The notes under the pieces: model-generated
What the model was told of the DNA's origin: nothing
The model's input: only the letters and a program-made list of their open reading frames with translations
Database searches by the model: none
Source: Clostridium facile
GTDB lineage: Bacteria > Bacillota > Clostridia > Oscillospirales > Ruminococcaceae
Length of the DNA stretch: 64,000 bases
Assembly (NCBI RefSeq): GCF_014297275.1
Contig: NZ_JACOQK010000001.1
Coordinates: 620,001 to 684,000 of the forward strand
Direction of reading: 5' to 3'
Position numbers and translations under genes: made by a program
Shown here: piece by piece, positions 42,551 through 49,217 of the stretch
How the letters are laid out: the number at the start of each line of letters is the position of its first letter
How positions within the stretch are numbered: position 1 is the stretch's first letter

Positions 42551-42690
42551 GTAGTAAAATAGTAGTTGCTTTTACTTCGGTTTTGCGGTATAATAATAGA
42601 AATGAAAACAAATCAAAACCGAAATATGAGGGAAATACTACTTAAGTTTTCGTAGTATGCTATTAGTTTACTACGATTTCTTAAGTATTG
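42551..42690. promoter_or_regulatory. divergent operator region with GTAGTA repeats
   Basis: CGTAGTA (42651-42657) and TACTACG (42669-42675) are a perfect inverted pair; another CGTAGTA starts at 42550, TAGTAGT at 42560, and CTTAAG flanks at 42641 and 42680. The cluster lies between the excisionase-like gene and the XRE repressor, as expected for a genetic switch. Confidence 0.65.
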
Positions 42691-42749
42691 CAAGAGGTTT
42701 TCTTGAAAAAACCTGCGTATTGTGTGTTTTTTGTAAAAGGTGACTAATT

Positions 42750-43079
42750 ATGTACAAAATTTTTGCAAAACTTTTGGAAGAAAATGGAGTAACCCCCTAC
42801 CAGGTATCCAAAGCAACCGGCGTTGCCCAGTCCTCATTGAGTGATTGGAAAAACGGCAAAAGCAAGCCGAAATTTGAAAAAATGAAAAAAATCGCCGATT
42901 ATTTTGGGGTATCGGTGGATTACTTGATGTATGGGGAGGAAAAAAACAGTCAGCAGGAGCTCAGCAGCATTTATCTGAGCTTCGCCAAGGACGCCCAGCA
43001 AAATAAAATTGATCCGGAGGATATCCGCCTGGCGATAGAGACGATCAAAGCGTTGCGGGCAAAACAGCAGGAGGATTAA
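42750..43079 (+). CDS. XRE-family repressor
   Basis: 109 aa. Classic HTH: FAKLLEENGVTPYQVSKATG, VAQSSLSDWKNGKSKP, FEKMKKIADYFGVSVDYLMY. Short helical C-terminus (YLSFAKDAQQNKIDPEDIRL). Followed after 1 bp by the ImmA/IrrE gene. In ICEBs1 and related elements the repressor is cleaved by its ImmA partner on DNA damage or peptide signals; the same pairing is inferred here. Confidence 0.9.
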   Translation: MYKIFAKLLEENGVTPYQVSKATGVAQSSLSDWKNGKSKPKFEKMKKIADYFGVSVDYLMYGEEKNSQQELSSIYLSFAKDAQQNKIDPEDIRLAIETIKALRAKQQED

Positions 43080-43080
43080 A

Positions 43081-43782
43081 ATGGCGTATACCAAACAGAG
43101 GCTTTACCAGGATATTGAACGGCTCCGTCACAAATTGTCGTTTACCCAGCAGGATTACCCGTTGCACCTGGTAGAATTTTGTGAAAGCCATCCAAGTAGG
43201 GTAGGGGTTGGGAAGTTGGCGTTTACCACTCCTGGGCTGCGTGGAATGGCACAGGTTGGTGGAAAAAAGGAGGATGGTACAACCGAGATTGATGTCATCC
43301 TTTTAAACTCCAATTTATCCGAGCCGGAACAGAATTTTTTCTGTGGCCATGAGATGATTCATTTGTACCTCCACCGTGGAAAATTGGGCAAATCGTTTAA
43401 CTGTTTTGACGAAATCCAGCCCCAGCAGGATGGGTTTATCGAGTGGCAGGCGAATGAAGGGGCAGCTGAATTATTGATCCCTTACCGGATGTTGCTGCCA
43501 AAAATCAAGGAGCAAAGTAAAAATTTGACCCATTGGCATAAAATATTCCAGTTACGTATCCAGCTTGCCGAAGAATTTTCTGTTTCCCAAGCGGTGATGG
43601 AACTACGGCTCCAAAGCCTGCGGTTTGAAATCCTGCAATACCTGGGAGGCGTCCCGTTGGAACAAATCCAGATCCTTTCCCAACGTCAGCAAGCGCAGCA
43701 GGGAATTTGTCTCCCTTCCCTGGTTGATTTGGAAGAACAGGACTTTGACCATCTCCTCCGCCTCTGCGCCCCTACAAAATAG
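43081..43782 (+). CDS. ImmA/IrrE-family metallopeptidase
   Basis: 233 aa. Zinc motif HEMIH (~90-94, within FFCGHEMIHLYLHRGK) and downstream EWQANEGAAELLIP with the third ligand Glu. The family cleaves XRE repressors and so induces mobile elements. It starts 1 bp after the repressor stop codon. A C-terminal helical extension (~150-233) may bind the repressor. Confidence 0.9.
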   Translation: MAYTKQRLYQDIERLRHKLSFTQQDYPLHLVEFCESHPSRVGVGKLAFTTPGLRGMAQVGGKKEDGTTEIDVILLNSNLSEPEQNFFCGHEMIHLYLHRGKLGKSFNCFDEIQPQQDGFIEWQANEGAAELLIPYRMLLPKIKEQSKNLTHWHKIFQLRIQLAEEFSVSQAVMELRLQSLRFEILQYLGGVPLEQIQILSQRQQAQQGICLPSLVDLEEQDFDHLLRLCAPTK

Positions 43783-43871
43783 CCATACCCGAAAGAATCA
43801 TTCTCCAGTATCATCACAAAAGGGGGATGGAAGCAATCCCTAAGTTTGTATGTGCGGTTATATTGATAGAA

Positions 43872-43918
43872 AAGAGCCACCTTTGGTGTAGGTAACACTA
43901 CAACATAGGTAGCTCTTA
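43872..43918 (+). terminator. Rho-independent terminator
   Basis: AAGAGCCACCT and AGGTAGCTCTT (one mismatch) enclose a second stem TGTAG/CTACA; TTATTTTTTATT follows. Ends the repressor-ImmA pair. Confidence 0.8.
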
Positions 43919-44012
43919 TTTTTTATTGATAGGATGGAGGACAGCTTCCAGGATATGAATCTTATAAGAGGGTCTGGAAAACAAATTCGAACATCCATAT
44001 TCAAAATCAGCT

Positions 44013-44039
44013 AGTTTGACATTTACTAGATGTCAAACT
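44013..44039. promoter_or_regulatory. palindrome ahead of box module C4
   Basis: AGTTTGACAT (44013-44022) and ATGTCAAACT (44030-44039), perfect 10-bp arms. The right half is identical to the one at 40559-40568. First box of C4 lies 55 bp on. Confidence 0.6.
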
Positions 44040-44089
44040 TTCAAAAACAGTTTTTTATTAGCGGGATTCTTGTGGAAGGAGAAATATTT

Positions 44090-44385
44090 TCCTGGGACGA
44101 ACTGCACTTCCTGTGGGACGAAATACATCCAATTTAGGGATAAAACGATTCGTTTTCTTGTAAAAGCAGCATGTTAACCAAAATATAAATTAAAATTTTA
44201 TTTGAAACGCTGAATTTTTTCTCCCTGAATTTAGAAAAAATAACAAAAATATTGGCGTTTTAGGGATGATACGGATTATTTTGGGACGAACTGCATTTTT
44301 TCAAATTGTTACCATGAAAATTTCATGAAAACAATGGAAAATTTGGGATGAAATACAAAATATAGGGACAAATTGCAAATGCACC
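44090..44385. repeat. GGGA-box module, copy C4
   Basis: GGG positions 44094, 44115, 44137, 44263, 44283, 44345, 44365; spacings 21, 22, 126, 20, 62, 20. Strongly similar to C2 and C3. Confidence 0.85.
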
Positions 44386-44531
44386 GTAATAATTACCAAA
44401 ATAAAACAATGAAAAAACAAACCAAACGTTCGGTAGTCCGCATAATCCTGGAACAAATTTGCCAGGTTTACCTTCTCAGATAGAATGATGTTACCACCGA
44501 AAAATACCATAACAACCGTTCCAATTTCCAT
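44301..44531 (-). CDS. small hydrophobic protein, holin-like-toxin type start
   Basis: 76 aa; GGAGG lies 5 bp before ATG 44531. MEIGTVVMVFFGGNIILSEK resembles the opening of putative holin-like toxins, and a second hydrophobic stretch (FHCFILVIITVHL) follows. The 3' third runs into box module C4, so the frame may be longer than the original gene. It mirrors the small TM gene beside C3. Confidence 0.45.
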   Translation of the reverse strand: MEIGTVVMVFFGGNIILSEKVNLANLFQDYADYRTFGLFFHCFILVIITVHLQFVPIFCISSQIFHCFHEIFMVTI

Positions 44532-44917
44532 GTGTTCCTCCGATTGCGGAATCTTCTTCTCTTATGATGGTGGAACAGTGGGCAACAAACACTCCTATTC
44601 CATTCCTTTCTGATCGGATATCATAAAAAACAGAGATACATCAGCACAGGATTCCTTTACAATGGGAGGAAATTGTGCGGAACCAATCAACCAATATTGC
44701 CGTATTTGCAAAAACTGCATAAAACATAAAACGGATACACTCTACTGGAACCCCATCGGCCAACAACACCTCCAACTAAGGTTTTCTCCCTTTGTAAAAT
44801 AGGATAGCTTGTTTTACAGGTAGGTTCTGCCAGCCCAATCCCAACCAGAAAAACAACTATTTTTGGGGATTTGCCCGCTGTTAGGAAAAAATTTTTTTGC
44901 AAATTTTTAAATACCTA
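44532..44917. other. gene-free stretch
   Basis: No supported gene. Minus-strand 71-aa frame at 44687-44902 has no ribosome site or recognisable pattern. Confidence 0.4.
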
Positions 44918-44946
44918 TTGACATGATAGGAAATAAGGTGTAATAT
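44918..44946 (+). promoter_or_regulatory. promoter of the cysteine/homocysteine operon
   Basis: TTGACA (44918-44923), 17 bp, TAATAT (44941-44946), about 45 bp before the leader peptide. TATAAT at 44944 is an alternative -10 with a long spacer. Confidence 0.75.
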
Positions 44947-44991
44947 AATAGCATCCAATTTGAGCAAGACGCAGTAAAGGAGGCGAACGCA

Positions 44992-45078
44992 ATGAGAAAT
45001 ACAATTGTTGCTGTAAATACCATGTGTTGTTGTCGAATGTTATTCTCCCGGGCATATGAATATGGCTTGGTGCTTTGA
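44992..45078 (+). CDS. cysteine leader peptide, 28 aa
   Basis: AAAGGAGG (44977-44984) precedes ATG 44992. The peptide has three Cys codons in a row (TGT TGT TGT, 45025-45033) in the context MCCCRM and stops at TGA 45078. It precedes two sulfur-assimilation genes. Its 3' half encodes strand 1 of a hairpin system (next entry). A run of the regulated amino acid in a short peptide ahead of its own biosynthetic genes is the signature of ribosome-mediated attenuation. Confidence 0.85.
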   Translation: MRNTIVAVNTMCCCRMLFSRAYEYGLVL

Positions 45079-45156
45079 CATACCCATAATTGTGGTTGTA
45101 CACAACACCAAAACGGATACTTGCCATTGCCCGGGAGCGAAAAGGAAAAGCCCCGG
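45045..45156 (+). promoter_or_regulatory. transcription attenuator, cysteine-responsive
   Basis: Strand 1 CTCCCGGGCA (45045-45054) is perfectly complementary to strand 2 TGCCCGGGAG (45128-45137). Strand 2's CCGGG can instead pair with CCCGG just before TTTTTTT (~45151-45163), a terminator. With the ribosome stalled at the Cys codons (45025-45033) strand 1 is free, so 1:2 forms and transcription continues. With charged tRNA-Cys the ribosome reaches the stop and covers strand 1, so the terminator forms. Logic is inferred from positions. Confidence 0.75.
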
Positions 45157-45205
45157 TTTTTTTATGCTCAAATTACTAAAATATTGACAAAGTGAGGACT
45201 ATATC

Positions 45206-46495
45206 ATGAGCAAATATAAATTTGAAACACTGCAATTACACGTTGGCCAAGAACATCCCGACCCCGCTACCGATTCCAGAGCGGTTCCCATTTACCAGAC
45301 GACCTCCTATGTTTTCCATGATTCCGCCCATGCCGCTGCCCGCTTTGGGCTGGCGGACGCTGGCAACATTTACGGCCGTTTGACCAATTCCACCCAGGAT
45401 GTGCTGGAAAAAAGGCTGGCTGCTCTGGAAGGCGGTGTGGCAGCTTTGGCGTTGGCTTCCGGCGCGGCGGCAATCACCTACACCCTCCAGGCGCTGGCAC
45501 AGGATGGCGGCCATATTGTCGCTCAAAAGACGATTTACGGTGGAACCTACAACCTGTTGGAGCATACGCTACCCCATTACGGAATCAGCACTACCTTTGT
45601 GGATGCCCACAATTTGGAGGAAATCACCGGGGCAATCCAGCCCAACACCCGGGCAATCTATCTGGAAACCCTGGGCAATCCCAACAGCGACATTCCTGAC
45701 ATCGACGCCATCGCTGAAATCGCCCATGCCCACAATCTTCCTTTGGTGATTGACAACACATTTGGAACCCCATACTTTATCCGTCCAATCGAACACGGCG
45801 CGGATATTGTGGTACACTCCGCTACCAAGTTTATCGGCGGCCATGGCACCACCCTAGGCGGTATTATCGTGGATTCGGGCAAGTTCGACTGGAAATCCAG
45901 CGGCAACTACCCAGCGATTGCTGACCCAAACCCAAGTTATCACGGGGTTTCCTTCGCGGACGCCGTTGGTCCAGCCGCTTTTGTCACCTATATCCGGGCG
46001 ATCTTGCTACGGGACACCGGCGCAACCATCTCCCCATTTAACGCTTTTCTTCTGCTGCAAGGGGTGGAGACCCTTTCCCTCCGGCTGGACCGCCATGCGG
46101 AAAACACCAAAAAAGTAGTGGAATTCCTGGCAAACCATCCTCAGGTGGAACAGGTGAACCATCCTTCTTTGCCCGGCCATCCAAACCACGCTTTGTACCA
46201 AAAATATTTCCCCAACGGTGGCGGTTCCATCTTTACGTTTGAAATAAAGGGCGGTCAGCAAGAGGCTCACCAATTCATTGACCACCTGGAAATCTTTTCC
46301 CTGTTGGCAAATGTGGCGGATGTAAAAAGCCTGGTAATCCATCCAGCTACCACTACCCATTCCCAACTCACCCCGGAAGAACTGGAGGAACAGGGCATTC
46401 ACCCAAACACCATCCGTTTATCCATTGGCACAGAGCATATCGATGATATCATCGCTGATTTGGAACAGGGCTTTGCCGCTGTAAAAGCGGAATAG
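45206..46495 (+). CDS. metY: O-acetylhomoserine aminocarboxypropyltransferase (sulfhydrylase)
   Basis: 429 aa. PLP-dependent Cys/Met metabolism family: THQ-type start FETLQLHVGQEHPDPATDSR, AVPIYQTTSYVFHDS, PLP lysine in HSATKFIGGHGT (~208), SLGNP-like IYLETLGNPNSDI, and the end TIRLSIGTEHIDDIIADLEQ. It joins O-acetylhomoserine with sulfide to give homocysteine (or acts on O-acetylserine). First structural gene after the cysteine attenuator; 14 bp before cysK. Terminator and start logic upstream suggest induction when Cys is low. Confidence 0.92.
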   Translation: MSKYKFETLQLHVGQEHPDPATDSRAVPIYQTTSYVFHDSAHAAARFGLADAGNIYGRLTNSTQDVLEKRLAALEGGVAALALASGAAAITYTLQALAQDGGHIVAQKTIYGGTYNLLEHTLPHYGISTTFVDAHNLEEITGAIQPNTRAIYLETLGNPNSDIPDIDAIAEIAHAHNLPLVIDNTFGTPYFIRPIEHGADIVVHSATKFIGGHGTTLGGIIVDSGKFDWKSSGNYPAIADPNPSYHGVSFADAVGPAAFVTYIRAILLRDTGATISPFNAFLLLQGVETLSLRLDRHAENTKKVVEFLANHPQVEQVNHPSLPGHPNHALYQKYFPNGGGSIFTFEIKGGQQEAHQFIDHLEIFSLLANVADVKSLVIHPATTTHSQLTPEELEEQGIHPNTIRLSIGTEHIDDIIADLEQGFAAVKAE

Positions 46496-46509
46496 GGGAG
46501 GCGTTCATC

Positions 46510-47442
46510 ATGGCTAATATTTATACATCCGCAGACCAGCTGATTGGAAAAACCCCATTGCTGGAACTGACACATCTGGAACACTCATTGGGGCTAAAAG
46601 CCAAAATTGTGGCGAAGCTGGAATATTTTAATCCGGCAGGCTCGGTGAAAGACCGCATTGCCAAGGCGATGATCGAGGAAGCGGAAAAAGCGGGAAAACT
46701 CACCCCGGATTCGGTGATTATCGAGCCAACTTCCGGCAACACTGGCATTGGTCTTGCCTCAGTGGCAGCCGCCAAAGGCTACCGGTTGATCATCACCATG
46801 CCGGAGACGATGTCGGTGGAGCGCCGGCAGCTGATGAAGGCGTACGGTGCGGAACTGGTATTGACAGACGGTACCAAAGGGATGAAGGGCGCAATTGCTA
46901 AAGCGGAAGAACTGGCGAAGGAAATACCAAACAGTTTTCTTCCTGGACAGTTTGCCAACCACGCCAACCCCAAAGCCCATTTGGAACACACAGGGCCGGA
47001 AATTTACGAGGATACCGAAGGCAATCTGGACCTTTTTGTTGCGGGGGTTGGCACCGGCGGCACCATAACTGGGGTAGGGCAGTACCTGAAAAGCAAAAAC
47101 CCCAACATCAAAGTAGTAGCGGTGGAACCCGCTAGTTCCCCCGTCCTCTCCAAAGGGGTGGCAGGTCCCCATAAAATCCAGGGGATTGGCGCCGGATTTG
47201 TCCCCGATATACTGGACACCGGAATTTATGATGAAATCCTCCCTGTTTCCAACGAGGATGCTTTCGCCACAGGCAGGCTCATTGGACGCACCGAAGGGGT
47301 GCTGGTGGGGATCTCCTCCGGCGCGGCTGTTTTTGCCGCGATCCAGCTGGCGAAACGTCCGGAAAACCAGGGGAAAACCATTGTGGTACTCCTGCCGGAT
47401 ACTGGGGACCGATATCTATCCACCCCGCTCTTTGAAGGTTAA
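46510..47442 (+). CDS. cysK: cysteine synthase A (O-acetylserine sulfhydrylase)
   Basis: 310 aa, normal length. PLP lysine K47 in NPAGSVKDRIAK, substrate loop EPTSGNTGIGLA (~72-82), phosphate loop GVGTGGTITG (~177-186), and SSGAA near the end. It makes L-cysteine from O-acetylserine and sulfide. GGGGAGG precedes ATG 46510. Co-transcribed with metY. Confidence 0.95.
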   Translation: MANIYTSADQLIGKTPLLELTHLEHSLGLKAKIVAKLEYFNPAGSVKDRIAKAMIEEAEKAGKLTPDSVIIEPTSGNTGIGLASVAAAKGYRLIITMPETMSVERRQLMKAYGAELVLTDGTKGMKGAIAKAEELAKEIPNSFLPGQFANHANPKAHLEHTGPEIYEDTEGNLDLFVAGVGTGGTITGVGQYLKSKNPNIKVVAVEPASSPVLSKGVAGPHKIQGIGAGFVPDILDTGIYDEILPVSNEDAFATGRLIGRTEGVLVGISSGAAVFAAIQLAKRPENQGKTIVVLLPDTGDRYLSTPLFEG

Positions 47443-47547
47443 ACCATAGCCGGTGTGTTCCTCATAAACCCTCTCCCCAACGGGGGTTCTGATTTCAAAC
47501 CACCCATGGATTTCCTTGTTACCATCCAATGTTTCAAGCCACAACAT
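47416..47547 (-). CDS. possible 43-aa protein convergent with cysK
   Basis: AAGGGGG, 4 bp, ATG 47547, then MLWLETLDGNKEIHGWFEIR, TPVGERVYEEHTGYGLTFKE, RGG and stop; its end overlaps the last 27 bp of cysK on the other strand. Composition is protein-like. It may be the C-terminal scrap of a lost gene or a real small protein. Confidence 0.35.
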   Translation of the reverse strand: MLWLETLDGNKEIHGWFEIRTPVGERVYEEHTGYGLTFKERGG

Positions 47548-47624
47548 GTTTCCCCCTTTGCTTAATGGGATTTTATTTGCCTCCTCCAGAAACAGGCAGA
47601 TGGGAAACAGCTTCTCCCAATAAA

Positions 47625-47687
47625 ATAAAAAAGCCGTCTTTTTTCAATAGGATTCGAGACCCTATTGTACCAAAGGCGGTTTTTTTG
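47625..47687 (+). terminator. large terminator hairpin
   Basis: AAAAAAGCCGTCTTT with AAAGGCGGTTTTTTT (one bulge), and an inner CAATAGG/CCTATTG stem. Ends the metY-cysK unit. Confidence 0.75.
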
Positions 47688-47982
47688 TTCCTTACCATTC
47701 TATTGGAAGAAAAGAAAAAAATAGTTTTCCCTCATTGGATTGGATTCCGCTCTGTTGCCAGAATCTGTGATTTTTGGATGAAAACAGGTCTGGCAATGGA
47801 ATATTATCATCAGATAGCTCCAATCCCAGTCCTGTCCTTTTTTAAGGGATTTTTTTCATTAGGAAGAATGATACAGATAAAAAGGTCAAAATTTGGGCAG
47901 TCTGACAAACTTCGACAATTGGCATTGATTTCCTGGGATTGGTATATTATACTAAAATTAGAAAATAAAAGGGGGTTTTGGA

Positions 47983-48435
47983 ATGAAGTTTGGAGCAAAA
48001 CTAGCTTGCGTTGTACTGTGCGCTTTGTTTGTGGGGGGAAGCTGTGGATGTGGAAAAGCTGTGCCAGAATCTCCTTACCAAAGCGTTGGGGATGTCATTT
48101 TAGCACTGAAAGAGGCGGGGCTTCCTGTTACAAATGAAATTGTATACCAGGAAGAGACGGATGTTACCCCTGCCTACCGGCAAAAGGGGGATTTTTCTGA
48201 CTCCAGGCTGGAGCCCCGGTATACCCCAAACCCTGATAACGGAACGGTGGAAATTTTTTCTTCCCCAGAAAAGATGAGGGAGAGGGCGGAAGAACAGGTT
48301 GGGTACCGGTTTTTGAGTGGATATGGCTACCAAATTAAAACCGGTATTGTTCTGGTACAGCTGGACAAACAGTTTACCAAAGAACAAGCGGAAGGATATG
48401 CGGAAGCCCTGGAAGCGGATTTGACGGTACTATAA
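47983..48435 (+). CDS. lipoprotein, unknown function
   Basis: 150 aa. MKFGAKLACVVLCALFVGGS, CGCGK lipobox region; mature ~120 residues with FSDSRLEPRYTPNPDNGTVE and a helical end. Distinct from the lipoprotein family at 28-38 kb. It resembles small clostridial lipoproteins of unknown role. Own terminator follows. Confidence 0.7.
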   Translation: MKFGAKLACVVLCALFVGGSCGCGKAVPESPYQSVGDVILALKEAGLPVTNEIVYQEETDVTPAYRQKGDFSDSRLEPRYTPNPDNGTVEIFSSPEKMRERAEEQVGYRFLSGYGYQIKTGIVLVQLDKQFTKEQAEGYAEALEADLTVL

Positions 48436-48440
48436 CCATA

Positions 48441-48469
48441 ACGGCTGCTATTTTGGCAGCCGTTTTTTT
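48441..48469 (+). terminator. Rho-independent terminator
   Basis: ACGGCTGC, loop, GCAGCCGT, TTTTTT; immediately after the lipoprotein gene. Confidence 0.9.
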
Positions 48470-48476
48470 GATGAGG

Positions 48477-48697
48477 TGCCCCGTAAAAAAGCTTTCGCTT
48501 CAAGTATCGAGCGAAGCGAGCTACTAAGCAATCTAGCAAGTTCATACAAGCTCGGAAAGAAGCATAAGTATCCGTTTACGGGCGGCGGAGTAGCAGATGT
48601 AAGAGAAAGAATGTTCAGTGCGTCTTTAGATACCCGCCAGTAAAATCCCGTTCTAGGGCTTAATCAAGCCTCCAGCTTTGCCGGAGGTCATGACTAT
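48477..48697 (+). repeat. 221-bp dispersed repeat, copy 2
   Basis: Same length and strand as 16486-16706. Differences between the copies include compensating or pairing-neutral changes (CCTTC/GGAGG versus CCTCC/GGAGG) and two 3-bp indels. It starts 8 bp after a terminator and ends at GACTAT, then GCTTCATGGG. Confidence 0.7.
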
Positions 48698-49032
48698 GCT
48701 TCATGGGAAAACCCTGAGAGGATTTGTTACCAGCAAGCCTCTTAAAACTATTGTTTCGCTCCCTTACCCCACAGCCTGTGAATAGGTAAAATTTTTTGAT
48801 ACAGTCCCACCTCCCGTACCATTATCCACCTTGTTCGATGGTTAAAATCAAAGCTTTTTCCCCTTCCAGCAAATCCAGGGATTCCAATTGCGGGAACCCA
48901 TACAGAAAAAAACCGCTTCACGTTGTTGTGGAACGTCAAACGGTTCATGATGTCTTTCGATGTGAAAAAATCCCCCGGTTTTATCGGGGGAAGAAAAAAG
49001 AGTAGCGCGACAATCCTAAGAGGGGAAGCTTT
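48698..49032. other. mostly gene-free stretch with one hairpin
   Basis: CCCCCG (48969-48974) and CGGGGG (48982-48987) form a short GC hairpin, terminator-like. A minus-strand 66-aa frame at 48748-48948 lacks a ribosome site. Confidence 0.45.
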
Positions 49033-49206
49033 ATGCGAGCCGAGAAAGGAAAGGCTGTACCGAAAATAGTACTATTTTTGACCTGTTTATGGCTGGCAGC
49101 TAGCACCTTTGATCGGAGTAAAGCCAGTAATATCCCCTTTTCAGGGTTGCGCGAGCCACTGGTTTTGACGAGGGGTGATATCTTCCAACACAAACCGGAC
49201 GAGTGA
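49033..49206 (+). CDS. possible 57-aa secreted or membrane peptide
   Basis: AGAGGGGAAG precedes ATG 49033. MRAEKGKAVPKIVLFLTCLW then LAASTF is a signal-peptide-like start; the rest is polar. It ends 11 bp before the convergent antiporter gene's stop. No homology recognised. Confidence 0.35.
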   Translation: MRAEKGKAVPKIVLFLTCLWLAASTFDRSKASNIPFSGLREPLVLTRGDIFQHKPDE

Positions 49207-49217
49207 AAGGGGACAGT

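Noticed and set aside
44687..44902. 71-aa minus-strand frame
   Set aside because: No start signal and no recognisable pattern.
44918..45200. T-box or S-box riboswitch ahead of metY-cysK
   Set aside because: No T-box GGTGG/antiterminator bulge or SAM-I core was seen; the Cys codon run and the competing stems explain the leader better.
47529..48137. 202-aa plus-strand frame
   Set aside because: It crosses a strong terminator and overlaps the start of the lipoprotein gene in another frame; composition is not protein-like.
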